NCBI GenBank assembly: GCA_018398805.1 | Contig: JAGFBZ010002260.1 | Span: 2,108,001 to 2,172,000 of the forward strand | From: Hirundichthys speculiger | Lineage: Eukaryota; Chordata; Actinopteri; Beloniformes; Exocoetidae | Direction of reading: 5' to 3' | Length of the DNA stretch: 64,000 nucleotides | In this document: piece after piece, positions 12,547-23,946 of the stretch | Numbering within the stretch: position 1 is the first letter of the stretch | Layout: the number at the start of each line of letters is the position of its first letter | Position numbers and translations under genes: made by a program | Notes under the pieces: model-generated | What the model was told of the DNA's origin: nothing | The model's database searches: none | Seen by the model: only the letters and a program-made list of their open reading frames with translations

Positions 12547-13926
12547 CTTTAATGGAATTCAACAAAGATCGACTGAATTCACACTGCAAGAAAAATGACA
12601 GCAGATTTTTCTTTTTAAAAGGTTTAACACCTGTCAAATTCCCATCAACAGATCTTTAATGCTTCTTCACACCACTGCAACGTGTTTTCTTATCAACCCG
12701 CTCACACATCAAACCGCTCACTATGGCAGAGTCTCTAACAGATGCAGAGGAAGCTGGGCTGAAATCTCCATCCCGGTCGTCAGTGGACGATCTGCTGGCC
12801 GTGACCTCCAAGAGAAAGAGACAAGTCACATCTGAGTGTTATTCTTTGCGCGGCGGTAAAACCGGTGAAGAAAGAAGAGCAAGACGGGTGAAACGTAACT
12901 GGAGGTTTAGGACTTAAAAAGAGACCCTCGGTGCCTCGTTTCCCTTCATCCTCCATCAACCCGGATGAAATGCGGATCAAGTGGCGCTCAACGCAAGGAA
13001 GTAAAGGCGTCAAGATAAAGTTCTTGCAACTATGATCATCTTTTCTGACAGAAAAGGCATGAAAAAATCTACTTTAGGCTGCATTTTAATTGTACATTTC
13101 TGACTTCCAATCTTCCATCTAACTATCTCTGAGCACTTGCAGTGTGGTGCTGAAAAAATTTGTTTATAACGGATTCATGCTAAATATTTGATATTTAGCC
13201 TGTTCCAATGGAGTTAAATATTTTGAGAAAGCCGCTTTCAGCAAAGGAATGTGAAAATGAATGTTCATTTGAAACTGACTTTGAATCTGTGCTTTGGTTA
13301 TATGAGATGTGACTTTCAGAAACCTGGTAAAATCTCTGATAATCTCCTGAGCGAGCTACATCCAGCCTCTGAATCTAAAGCTTGTTAGAGTCAAAGAGCA
13401 GCTTAAGTTAAGAGCAGCAGAAATCTGGCCCAATCAAAAGCTGTCTTTTCACTGCTGGTTCTTGTGGAAAACAAATTCATATGAAATCCATGCGAACCTT
13501 AAATAAAAAGGCTTCAACAAATAGCTTCAAAGCTGCTGTTAATTACACGAAGACTGATCCAGCAAGGATGATTATCTGCAAGGGGGGAAAAAAAGACGAG
13601 CTGAAGAATATTGTACCTCCTCTGGAGAAACATGGCTCGACGGGGCAGCAAATCCTGCTGTTCTGCAAAGCCAGCAGGAATCTTCTGGAAACCCCGGACC
13701 GCGGCCTCGCTAACCTCTACAGTCACAGCGCTGATAAATGCAAACACCTCCAACAGCTGGACGGATCTGAACTGGAGCTCTTTCTTTTTTCTCTATTAGC
13801 TCACCAACGTAAACTGAGAAAAGTGCAGGAGAGTCAAAGCGTTTATTTCAAAGAACTCAGTCTTGGATTGTTACTGGGATAACAGGAACCATATTATACT
13901 GGTTTACATATTCATCAAGCAAATTC
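12547..13926. other. Unique noncoding stretch
   Basis: No recognised gene. Two open frames were examined: 12723-12917 (listed separately) and 13481-13882 (133 codons). The second has no recognisable motif, overlaps two other frames and is not called as a gene. Confidence 0.4.
12723..12917 (+). CDS. Weak candidate small ORF or first exon
   Basis: The 64-codon frame begins ACTATGG, a fair Kozak context. It reads MAESLTDAEEAGLKSPSRSS, then an acidic/serine stretch, then a KRKRQ basic cluster that resembles a nuclear-localisation motif. A possible donor GGCG|GTAAAA lies at about 12856. The composition is more protein-like than in neighbouring frames, but no family is recognised. A minus-strand frame overlaps it. 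It may be a first coding exon, an upstream ORF or chance. Confidence 0.2.
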   Translation: MAESLTDAEEAGLKSPSRSSVDDLLAVTSKRKRQVTSECYSLRGGKTGEERRARRVKRNWRFRT

Positions 13927-14072
13927 CAGTTTGGTCCCCAACCTTTTCTGCACCACCGACTGGTTTAATGTCAAGCAATATTTTCACGGACCGGTCAGTA
14001 AAATGTGCCGCAGATAAATACAACAAAATAAAATGATACGACCAGCGTAAAATCTGTGGTATTTTCTATATA

Positions 14073-14830
14073 CAGTGGTACCTCTACTTACAAACGTCTC
14101 TACATACGAAATTTTCAGGTTACGAAACGCATCAACGGTAAAATATTGCCTCTTGTTACGAAAAACTTCAGGATACGAAGGACAAAAATACAGTAGCGCT
14201 GCTACTCGCAGCTCCCAGAGTTTACCGAACGTAAACATACTTGTCAGCTCTGTATCTCGGTTTGAAAGCGGTGCGTCCGAGCTGCTCTGCCATTGGCTAT
14301 CGCTTTGCATCTTCCTGGCATCCCATTGGCTAGGAGGGTCCTCTTGTCTGTATGAGCGTAACCCAGCAACCCAGGTAATGAAACAATTATTACCTCCACC
14401 AAGGAGGTTATGTTTTAATGTTTATCTGTCTGTCTGTCTGTGTTCAAGATAACTCAAAAAGTTATGGATGGATTTTGATGAAATTTTCAGGAGTTGTCAG
14501 AAATGTGAAAAGGAAGAACTGATTTCATTTTGGGTGTGATCCAGAAGAAATCCTGGATTAGGGATCACTTTCAAATTTTCGATAATTGTTGTGCTTGGTG
14601 GAGGTCTGCACTCCTCCTGAGTGCTTTTCTAGTTCTGAACATGTATTTCTTATAGGTTTTCATGTCATTTCATGTATTATTTATAATTTATAACAAAATT
14701 ATGTTCAAATTTTGGGGGGCTTGGAACGGATTAGGACATTTACATGGAAAACGCCTCTCTACTTACGAAAGTTTCATGTTACAAAACTACCTCCAGAATC
14801 CAATTAATTTCGTAAGTAGAGGTACCACTG
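14073..14830 (+). mobile_element. Mariner-superfamily nonautonomous element, TA target
   Basis: Begins CAGTGGTACCTCTACTTAC and ends GTAAGTAGAGGTACCACTG, a 19-bp perfect inverted pair. It is flanked by TA on each side (14071-14072 and 14831-14832). The subterminal repeats TTACGAA/TTCGTAA are spread over both arms. It sits inside the older hAT element and is itself interrupted by the repeat at about 14386-14635. There is no coding capacity. The TA target and CAGT start fit the Tc1/mariner (pogo/Tigger-like) group. Confidence 0.88.
14386..14635 (+). repeat. Unclassified dispersed repeat, innermost of the nest
   Basis: Begins TTACCTCCACCAAGGAGGTTATG and runs through TCTGTCTGTCTGTC, AACTCAAAAAGTTATGGATGG and ATTTTGATGAAATTTTCAGG to CTTGGTGGAGGTCTGCACTC and GAGTGCTTTTCTAGTT. 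ACCTCCACCAAG and CTTGGTGGAGGT are a perfect 12-bp inverted pair near the ends. The repeat is recognisable as widespread in animals, but I cannot assign its class with confidence. Confidence 0.6.
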
Positions 14831-15139
14831 TATTATAATAAATATAAGTCTGCTGTGTATTTACGTGCAGCTTTGTTAGAAAGCGTACCTCGTAACATCG
14901 GACCAACAAAAGAATATCGGAAACATTCTTGTGAAAGACACATTCTAAAGACGTTTGTTTTTCCACTCATTTTGGCCACGTGTGTCAAGAGTAAGTCATA
15001 GACGGGTGTGCAATAGAGAGAATCTGGTAATTTTTCAAAATAAAACATCGTTTAGACTTGGATAATAAATCAAACAGTAATGATAGAAGTGGAACCAGGG
15101 AGTTGGGGACCCCTGTTCTAAATGGCTGATGCTCTTCAC

Positions 15140-16170
15140 ACACCAGAGTTACTCATGGTGTTCTACAAGGTTCTGTATCTCTGCAAGGTTCTGTACTTTC
15201 ACATCATACGTGCTTTTGTTCGGGCAGAAACATCGGGCAGAATTATCCTTTGCGGATGTCACTCAACTCCACTCATCCCTGGAGCCAGAAACCAGCCACT
15301 CAGTCAGACTACAAGCTCATCTTAATGAGATTTCATCTGAAAGACTCATAAACCCAGACAAGACCAAGGTTCTTGACTTTGGTGCGGAACACATAAAAAA
15401 AACAAAAAGCCGAACCACCGTGCTAGCCTGGACGATGTTACTTTGGTTTCGGCTCCGAGCTGCCCGACATTTGGGAAACAACAATGTGCAATATCACAGT
15501 AGAAAACAGCGATTTCAATATGACATGTGACATGTAAATACTTTCCTGCTGACAGTAAATGGCCTTTTCAAACACTAAGAGCATGGAAATTGATTTTTCT
15601 GCTCTTGCAGCACCGTGGGATTATTTTTAAATAAATAAATAATTTAACATCTAAATTGGCATCTGAGCCAGTGAGGTTCAGATTTCCCAAATGCATTATT
15701 TACATTTATGAATATCCAGAACTGGGAAAGCAGCAGGCCACCATTTATAGCAATTTTTAAAAATTTCCTTCAAATACTGATATTGTGCACATTGATACTG
15801 CAATAACAATAAATTAATCGATACATTGTGTAGCCCTAGTTTCAAGCGCTGTCATGTAGCACGTTTTACATTTTAGATATTTTTAACCTAGATGTGCTTT
15901 CGCTCAGAGAAAAAACACATTCGCTCAAACCACACTGTGTCTTGGCGCTCGCATAGTTCCGTATTACCCCAACAAAACTTTTTGCTCTCAGACTGCCGGC
16001 TTACTGTAGTCACCGGAGTTTCCAAAATTAGAACGGCAGGTAGACCCATCAGTTATCGGGCTCCTCTCTTGTGGAACCAGCTTCCCCCAAACTCCTCATT
16101 TACCTTTGAGACTGGAACATCCTGCCCCATCCCCATAATGCAGCTTCATACCTGTACTGGTAGCTGGTCT
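15140..16170 (+). pseudogene. LINE reverse-transcriptase relic, YADD mutated
   Basis: Frames on the plus strand show, in order: HGV.QGSV (about 15156-15182), like the HGVPQGSVLGP block; SFADVTQLHSSLEPE (about 15250-15294), like the YADDTQLYLSLEP catalytic block; LINPDKTKVLDFG (about 15346-15384), like LNPDKTEVLVFG; and RTAGRPISYRAPLLWNQLPP (about 16033-16092), like the C-terminal RAFS.AAP.LWNSLP block. The catalytic YADD is FADV, so the second Asp is gone. Frameshifts separate the blocks and a fragment at about 15470-15839 interrupts the copy. The blocks suggest an L2/Rex-type LINE. Confidence 0.7.
15470..15839. mobile_element. Possible DNA-transposon fragment inside the LINE relic
   Basis: The right side ends AATCGATACATTGTGTAGCCCTAG, matching the termini of hAT-type elements that end in AGCCCTA. 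The left side, with AATGTGCAATATCACAG, lacks a matching terminus. It interrupts the reading blocks of the surrounding LINE relic. The boundaries are approximate. Confidence 0.35.
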
Positions 16171-16199
16171 TTCTAGTTTAACAAAGTGTCCTTCAGATG

Positions 16200-16835
16200 A
16201 CTTTCTCTGGGCACCAGTACTATAAATAAACTAAAAAAAGAAAACAACTACCATCAAATAACAGTTGCACTCCAACAGACAGACCCAGAACCCTAAACAG
16301 ACCTCAGACTGGAAGAAAAGAGAGAAAAAAAATATCTCCAAATGTTACACTCAATTTTTAATCAGATTTTGAAAGTCATTCAGCTGCCCGTCATCTGCCA
16401 TCAGTACAAACCCTTCAAGGCTGACAGCGGGCCCTTTGATGTCAAAACATGCCCTTTGGCAAATACGAGTATATTGGGAGAGCTGATAAATTATCCACAA
16501 ATCTTTTTTTTTTTTTTCTCCTCGTGTATTTTCATCCGGCTCAAAAAGGGCAAGCAGGGTGAGGATGATTTCATCAAAGCATTTTTGCTGATGTTTTGAT
16601 GTGATGCTGAGATGACTGACATTTGACAGCTAAAAAAATAAATAAATAAAATAAAATTCAACCATTAACAGTATGGAGCTTTAAACAATGTTTTTTTTTT
16701 TTTTTTTTGAGGATCCCCTCGGAGAAGATTAACAGAATAAAAGTAGTTATAATGTGCTTTGTGAAACATATTGAAAAAAAAGCAATGTGTACTCTAAAGT
16801 ACTCTATCTATCCGGATATAAAATTTCAACTAAAA
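16200..16835. other. AT-rich noncoding stretch
   Basis: No gene recognised. Contains T-rich runs at about 16504-16518 and 16691-16708 and an AAATA-rich segment near 16633-16655. Confidence 0.4.
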
Positions 16836-16839
16836 TTTA

Positions 16840-17280
16840 AGATAAGGCCTCAAGACCGGATAAATTTTAAGGGTAAAGATTAAATAAGTTTTACTTCTTC
16901 CTACCCCTTTTTAGACATGTTAAACCAGATATGTGTTTTGCATATTGGTATGTATGTGTATATATATATATATATAGATCGGTGTGTATATATTGGGTAT
17001 AAATTTTGTTTTTTGTTTTTTTCTTCTTTTTTGGGGGGGAATATGTCCATTGAATATTCAGATTTATTTACCAGTGGTTCTATATGTTTCTAAATTATGG
17101 TTATGCACAATATGTCAGTGTATATTGATTTATTCATTATTATATATTTCATTTTATAAGTATATTTATTTTCATAAACATAGATTCATGATAGTTTTAA
17201 AATTGTCTATGCTTTAAAAGATTGTTTTGACATGTCTGGAATTAATCAATAAAATGAAAATGAAATGAAATGAAAGTGAA
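16840..17280 (+). mobile_element. LINE 3' end with (ATGAA)n-type tail
   Basis: The phrases AAGATAAGGCCTCAAGACCGG, GTTTTACTTCTTCCTACCCC and GTTTTGCATATTGGTATG are typical of the 3' untranslated region of a common fish LINE. The segment ends CAATAAAATGAAAATGAAATG AAATGAAA, a short pentanucleotide tail. A (TA)n tract is at about 16958-16976. The copy is strongly 5'-truncated and carries no reverse-transcriptase frame. It is probably a separate insertion from the relic at 15140. Confidence 0.6.
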
Positions 17281-17289
17281 TTCTTCACA

Positions 17290-18540
17290 TAAAAAACAAT
17301 TTATTTTATGTGATTATTTTATATTCAAAGGGGGGAAAAAAACTCAAACATAGTGTGAAAACAATAGAGAACAATAGAGTTCAACATCTCGTTGGCCGCG
17401 CCGTCAGATCAGCAGAAATCTGCGAATCGTCGGCTCTCAGATCATTTACACGAGGGTGGCATGAGATTTCTCCCGCTCTCGTCCCTCCGAGCAGCCTTTT
17501 AAGGAGATCAAAGACTCTCCTTGTAAAACTTATGCAAACAAAGGGTTCTTATTTCTTCTTATTTATTTAACTTTTAAGCAACGCTAATCACGTCCTGCTG
17601 CCGCTCGCATAAAAGCGCCCTCTTTAACAGCTTAATATCCCCCGTCTCATTACAGCGTACAGTACTTCCTGTATCGGCGGCGGGCGGCTTATGGAGCTCA
17701 GCGCTATCGATCCGTCTCAGAGATGGTTAGGCATGCCTCTGCCGAGAGGAGGCGAGAGGGGAGAAGCAGCGGAGCATTTACTCAGACTGAGACGTGGTTC
17801 CCCTTTTTTCAGCCCGGTAATGACAGCAGAGAAATCTCATTTCACGATTCACTGCCATGTTTGCAAAACCGCATCGTCGAGGAACAAGCTGAACAAAGCT
17901 CTGAGGAGGCCCGGGCGCAGAGTCCACCTGTCTGCATCCGTGACACGTCCACACTGGAGGTGTGAGATTTAACTAAATGGAGACCTGAAAGCCGGGGTGA
18001 CTGAGAAGACTCCGGGACAAACGTTGACAACAGCTGCCTCTTTGGTAGCTAATGGTTTATTGATTTAGGTGGCAATCCAACCGGCTTTCCTTCGTTGAAG
18101 ATCGGCCCTGTCCACCTGGACGAAGCAAAGAGAGATCAGATCACTCAGCCTCAGAAGCAGTCGTATTTTTTATCGAAACCTGTAGAGCAAGAACCGATAA
18201 CAACTCTGTTACCACTTTCTTTTCTCTCCCCCCCCTTTCATTGTCTTGTGTATTTCTTATGACGATCAACACAAGTGCAACAAGGAAAATGAGATGGGAG
18301 ATATTCTTTGCCATTCGTTTTGGGTCATTATGGTTTTGGATTGATACGATCTGTGAGCAAACAGCCATGAAAGGTGGCGTCGGCCCGCTACATCTCTCAT
18401 GGTCGAGGCCGACCTGTCCGTCAAAGAAATGTGTGATCGTGCACGTCTGCGTCCTAAATGATGGGCTACCATCGACATCCTGATCAGACAAGTAGAGTTT
18501 CAATGCTCATGGAGAGGATGATACTTTTATTTATATTACA
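17290..18540. other. Unique noncoding stretch
   Basis: No gene recognised. Frames at 17691-17972 plus, 17842-18030 minus and 18141-18503 minus overlap others and have no recognised domain. The composition is more balanced than in the flanking repeats. Confidence 0.4.
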
Positions 18541-18542
18541 TA

Positions 18543-19167
18543 CAGTGATCCCTTGCCAAGTCGCGCTTTAAGTTCCGGTTTTAGTTATTCGCGGATTTTT
18601 CAGAAATATAATAATATAAAAAAAAAAAAGAAAAATCAAGAAAAAATTGCGGAAAACATCACAGGATGTTGTGCGTGTTCTCTCACAGCAAAGAAATGTT
18701 GTGAGCCAGCCCGGCCCCTTCAAGAAGGTAGCCTTATGGGTAATGATGTGGCCTTATGGGTAATGTAGTGTGTGTGTTGTGGGACGGCAGAACTAAAACG
18801 GGGTTAGGTGAAAAGTGGAGTGAGCATCAACAGCAGCCCAGCGTGTATAGATTTACATTCTCTGTTAACCGACAGGAGTGCTCGTTCCATGCAGAGAAAA
18901 CCGGACTTTTTCTTTTGTTGTTTTTAGCTTGTTATGCCACTAATTACGAGCCAAAAATAGCACAATACCAGCAGTTTGTTTACTACGGTTCAGAGACCAG
19001 AGGCTGTGAAGGAAACAGAAAGACCACAGTTGAGCCTTTGTCTTGTTTTGCTGCAGTGCCTCACTAATTTTTTGCGGTTTTTTAAACATATTTTAAACAC
19101 ATTATTTAGGCTCGGGGGGCTCCGGCTCCAGTTCGCATATTTTGAGTAAAAAAATAAGGGATCACTA
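18543..19167 (+). mobile_element. Mariner-type MITE, TA target
   Basis: The left end CAGTGATCCCTTGCC follows TA (18541-18542). The right end is AATAAGGGATCACTA, inverted to the left with one terminal mismatch. GTCGCG and GCGGTTTTT words lie near the ends, as in a common fish element beginning CAGTGATCCCT. It has no transposase. The poly-A tract (about 18620-18632) and the direct repeat CCTTATGGGTAATG (about 18731 and 18752) are internal. Confidence 0.7.
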
Positions 19168-19369
19168 TTTATGTAGTTACATATGGACTTAGATGCTTGA
19201 TCAGTGGAAAACATATATATTTGCACCTGTAATATCACAACCACTCACTGACTTGCTGAATGTTTGTTAAATTTTAATGCTGTCAACCCAATAAAGTCCA
19301 TCCTGTAGAAATTTTTTTCCACAGGCAGCCACCAAGTCAGTATTCTTTAAGAAATAAAGCTTATAATAT

Positions 19370-19472
19370 GAATTGCTGGAGCACTCTAAATTTTGGTGGG
19401 TGCTCTTAATTTTCTTTGACATTGGGAGCACTAGTGCTACCCAGTTTAAAACCTAACTTCAGGCCCTGAGAA
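19370..19472 (+). mobile_element. Possible hAT MITE 3' fragment
   Basis: GGAGCACTCTAAATTTTGG, GGGAGCACTAGTGCTACCCAG and the end AACTTCAGGCCCTGA resemble a fish hAT family with termini CAGGGCCTGA. The other end is not found. Confidence 0.35.
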
Positions 19473-19479
19473 AAAAAAA

Positions 19480-20332
19480 GTTTGAAACATTTTTAGATGT
19501 TCTTTACTGAGGAACAGCATCGCCAATTTTCTCCTCCATTCAATTCCCCGAAGAGGGTTTCTTTCTTTCTCGATTAAAAACCTCCTTTTATTATAGGACT
19601 CCTGGTGGAATTGGATGGATTTTAAGTTTTAATTATAGATCAAGCGCTGTTTCTACAGATATTTGTGGTTAGACATCCATTTTTTTTAACTTAACTTTTT
19701 TTTCATTATTTTTATTTTTGCTTAACTTCCAAATATATTTGTGGCTGTGCTGTTTTTTTTTTTGTTTGTTTGTTTTTTGTTTTGTTTTTTCCATTACACT
19801 ATAAAAATGTGGTAATATTAATATAATAAAATCTCTTACTCCCTGGCAGCTGTGAATGTTATCTGTGGCAATGCTAAAGTTCACTCTGGCTCTTCCAAGG
19901 AAGACAAAATGTGGAAAACCTGAGGCGGTGGCAATGCTTTAAACTGAGCAACGATGAGACGAAGGCATCCTGCCAAATATGCAGTGATGCTTCATGGATG
20001 TTGTGGACACACAACAGCCATGACACATCACCCGGATGCTGCAAGTGCTGATCAAAGCATCATTAGTGCAACACAATCCTCTGCCTAGGATGTAGTTCCA
20101 ACCGTATGAATGAGCAGCGAGCTTCTCACATGTCGTTGCAGTTGCCGTAAATACTCAGTAACGTACCTCGTGACTTACCCTGGACTCTGTTTGGTTTAAC
20201 ACTGAAGGTAATAGCTACCTGATTTTTAGCTCCAAATATCCATTGTGGTCTCCAACTGAAGCAATCTTGTTTTAGTTTGACCCCTTAGTATGTAAAGTTA
20301 CAGGAAACTCTGACGTCCTGGTGTGTGTGGCG
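19480..20332. other. AT-rich noncoding stretch
   Basis: No gene recognised. T-rich and TTTG-rich tracts occupy about 19680-19792. Confidence 0.4.
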
Positions 20333-20340
20333 CACAGTAG

Positions 20341-20738
20341 TAGGGGTGTGTGAAAAAAAAATCAATTTGGCAATATATATCGCGATTTTCGGCCGCCCAA
20401 TATATCGATTTTTCAGTTCCTAATATCGATTTTTTTTGGGAAAATTCATGTATTCATGTATTAGAAGCATTTTGAATACTTAAATGTGCAAAAACACTAA
20501 TAATAAACAATAAATAGGTTGTTTTGAAGCAAATATTTTTGACTCAATTTGTCCTCTGAACGATCCATATTATCTGCTGAACATATACAGCAACTTGATT
20601 TTCCATCTCTACTTTTAATTTTGATATTAACTGGATAGAATATCGCAGCATATCGTCATATCGTGATAATATCGTATCATGACCCACATATCATGATACA
20701 TATCGTATTGCAATGTCCTTGCCAATACTCACCACCTA
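20341..20738 (+). mobile_element. hAT-type MITE, family A copy 2
   Basis: Same family as 4627: starts TAGGGGTGTG, then CAATTTGGCAATATATATCGCG, and ends CTTGCCAATACTCACCACCTA. The flanks CACAGTAG (20333-20340) and CACATTAG (20739-20746) match at 7 of 8 positions. It is longer than copy 1 (398 bp) because it keeps the TTCAGTTCCTAATATCGA segment and a middle block near 20450-20495. The right terminus has one inserted or changed base. Confidence 0.9.
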
Positions 20739-20746
20739 CACATTAG

Positions 20747-23555
20747 TAGTGGTGCTACCGTGGTAACATTAAAGTTTCCCTTTACTTTTTTTTCAAACAT
20801 TTAGCAAACTGTCTTTGCATTACAGCGGCCGCATAATAAAAGTAAAGTGACTAAGCAGGATTAGTGAGAGCTGCAGAGAATGAGCACCAAAAATACATAT
20901 GCTCAGGGTTGTGATCATCTGCTGGAGCTGCCAAATGATAGCGTCCTATACCAGCAGTTCTTCCAAAACAAACGACAAAAAAAAAAAGCATATACTGCAA
21001 ACGTATACTGCAGAGTAGCACCATGCAGACAGATGCACCCTTTTACAGCACAGTTTGTTTCCAGCTCATTTTGGCCGGTTACAATGGGATTCCTGATGGC
21101 TTCAATTTTCACAGTGACTGAAGCCAGGAACCAGACTCAGGAGTTCAGTCTGCGTGTGAGCAGATTTACAGATAGGGAGGTTATTAGAGGCCATGACTGT
21201 GGGTGTGTGCGTGCGTGCGTGCATGCGTGTGGATGTGTCTAAGTGTGCAGGGCCTTCAGTTCTCGCCAGCACTGACCAGGGAATGAATGGAAGCCCACCA
21301 TAACAGCCTTTCCTCCCACTGCGCCGTATAACTGTCCAGGGGTATGTATGAGCCTCTCCTTCCCATGGACCACAGCTGATTCGCTCATCATTTAATATGC
21401 AACATTCCTGCTGTCTAATCAGCATCTCCGTGAGGAGATCATTGCTGATCTGAAAGGCAACTTCAGCATCATTTGGTAAAATCCACCTGGAGATGTGAGA
21501 CAACAGCAGACGTTGTACGCCAAATATTATAAAACCAGATTAACTAGTAGTAGTAGACAGAAAAGGAAGTTTTTTTTCCCAGTTTATCCAGATCTGCAGG
21601 TGCAGATGGTGCGCCAAATTATATTTAATCTATTTAATCTAACATTAATGCTCTTGATGGTGATCCCACACACCTACAGTCATGTGAAGAGGAGGGTAAT
21701 TGCTAACTGGAGGATTTTAACAGATCAGGATACAATACAAAAAAAAAAAGACTCTTCTTTAAGATGTCGTTAAGTGTTAATTGTCAGTTAATTGAGGTTT
21801 ACAGACATCTGTTACTACACAGCTCTCTGAAGAGCTCATTTCAGTGGGCCACAAGCACCACTCTGATTCTTCTCTTTGTCCGGCGTCCTGTTGTAGATTT
21901 GCAGGCTGGTCCGGATCATTTCACCGCTGTATGACCCAGTTTTGGCCGGGTTTTAGCTGTTGGCCAGATGGTCTCACAACTTCCTCTGGAGTCCTCTGTA
22001 AACAGAGAGCGTCATGGCTGATTCAGTGACAACAAAGTTCCCCCGGGTCTCCAAAAAAACAAGCCAAAATCATCACCAACCACCTCTTCGCTCGACAGCC
22101 GGTATGAGGCGTCTGCTGGTACGCCGGGTTCGGCTTTCTGAAAATGTAGCGCTGGTTATTACAACCAAATATTTATATTTCTGGTCTCCTCTGAAAGGAT
22201 GGTATCCCAGAAGTCTCATGGTTTTGTTCAGATGCATCACTGCCATTTCCTCTTTAGAGAGATAAGATTTTCTCCTGGCGATGCTTACCTGACCCTCACC
22301 CTCCTCGGGAAGCAGCGAAGGAATACTTTTATTTATTTCAAACAGAGACTTTGCGTTTCGGCTTATTTTCTATTATCAAACAAACGATGACACCAGCAGA
22401 GCAGCAGCACCGAGTGCTGGGAAATATTCAGCTTTTTTTTTTCCCTATGTGAGAGAAATGCTGCAAAGGCTGAGAGGACTTATCATTTCAAACACATTAC
22501 AGCACTTGTCATAGCTGCGTGCACAAAACAAGGTGTTCTGGCTCCTGACAGCCAGAAGTCAACCCAGATTAAGGTCAGAGCAGCTTTGTGATATATTAGA
22601 AAGAGAAGAACATACTTTTTTTTTTTTTCCCACCCCTTGCATGACTGTGTTTGGATACACATGTGTTTGAACGTATGTGTGCGCAGGCAACTGTTAGTAG
22701 GCCACGGAGTCCCTCAGGATGGGATGGAGTCATCCATCTTTTAATAAAATGCAAGTTGAAATAGCGCCAAGCGGCGCAGGCTTCGGCAGCCTGATTGTGA
22801 TTGCACGGCTAAATGTGGCCGCTTGCAGCTGAGTCATTAGACTTGAGCAGCTTGTGAGAAAGTTTAAATGTAATATCAGTTAAGCATGCTATTTAAATAT
22901 AATTATGCAAGCTTTAAAAACTGAGATTAAAAGAGAGAGAGAGAGAGAGAAGCAGAAAGAGAGCGAGCACAGACACAGAAGCCTTTGAACTGTGCACGGC
23001 CAGGAGGCTGATGGTGAGACCCTGAACCGCCTCGACGCTGCCGGCAGCTGCAGATTACTGTCAGTGCGCTGTACTCATGTATGTATAACTTCAGCCATCA
23101 AAAGAATCCCTCCTAACGTTGTTTCTTCTTCCCCCCTTTCTTCTTTCTTTTACAGAAAGACACCCGGTGGCAATGGCTGTTTTTTTTTTTCTTTACATCA
23201 CAAATAAACAACTAAATAAATACTAACTTGGAAGAAAAAATAGCCTATTCTCCAACACTGTATTTAAGCCATTTCCATGATTTTTATTTAAGCAGACTGG
23301 CATTAACAACATTGGATTACTTGTGGAGATATGTCTGCAGGAAATGTAAATAAGGTGTTTTTTTTAAACATGTACCCAGTAACTTTATAAGGCTCATAAT
23401 GGCACAGCTGGCTTTTACAGCTCATTCTGCTGTCCCCCCCAAGAGGCAAGAAATGCATTAATATAGATCTAAAAGTAGTGCAACAAAAAAAAAAGAAGAA
23501 GAAGGAGGGTGTATGATGTCAGACACCAACAACAGAATTGTTGACATTGAAAATA
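20747..23555. other. Unique noncoding stretch
   Basis: No gene recognised. An alternating purine-pyrimidine stretch of GTGCGTGCGTGCATGCGTGTG type lies at about 21200-21232, and (GA)n at about 22934-22950. The frames at 20880-21242 and 21102-21503 show no domain. Confidence 0.4.
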
Positions 23556-23563
23556 ATCAGGAC

Positions 23564-23938
23564 TAGGGGTGTGAAAAAAAAAAATCAACTTGACAATATA
23601 TCGTGATTTTCGGTCGCCCAATATAATATCGAATTTTTCAGCTCCTAATATTGATATCGTCAGTATGTTGTAATGGTTACTTAAATGTGCAAAAACACTA
23701 ATAATAAACAATAAATAGGTTGTTTTGAAGCAAATAGTTTTGACTCAATTTGTCCTCTGAATGATCAATATCATCTGATGAACATATACAGCAACTTGAT
23801 TTTTCATCTTTACTTTTAATTTTGATATTAATTGGGTAGAATATCGCAATATATCGCGATATTGGGATAATATCGTACCGTGACCCAAGTATCATGATAC
23901 ATATCGTATTGCGAGGTCCTTGCCAATACTCACCCCTA
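23564..23938 (+). mobile_element. hAT-type MITE, family A copy 3
   Basis: The 375-bp copy begins TAGGGGTGTG and ends CTCACCCCTA. It is flanked by a perfect 8-bp duplication ATCAGGAC (23556-23563 and 23939-23946). The interior aligns with copies at 4627, 20341 and 53431 over AAACACTAATAATAAACAA, TTTTGACTCAATTTGTCC and AACATATACAGCAACTTGAT. A minus-strand open frame of 86 codons inside it is also seen in copy 1 but reads only AT-rich repeat. Confidence 0.94.
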
Positions 23939-23946
23939 ATCAGGAC

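Larger units (their letters stand above)
13927..15115 (+). mobile_element. hAT-like element, outer member of a three-level nest
   Basis: The left terminus CAGTTTGGTCCCCAACC and the right terminus GTTGGGGACCCCTG are inverted partners. The interior phrases GGTTTAATGTCAAGCAATATTTTC and ACGGACCGGTCAGTAAAATG belong to a common fish hAT MITE family. It is interrupted at 14073-14830 by a second element. The flanking 8-mers do not match, so the target duplication has decayed. There is no transposase ORF. Confidence 0.75.

Noticed and set aside
13481..13882. 133-codon frame
   Set aside because: No motif recognised, two other frames open over the same bases, and no splice or promoter context.
20880..21503. 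Overlapping 120- and 133-codon frames on opposite strands
   Set aside because: They shadow each other around a GTGCGTGC-rich stretch and show no domain.
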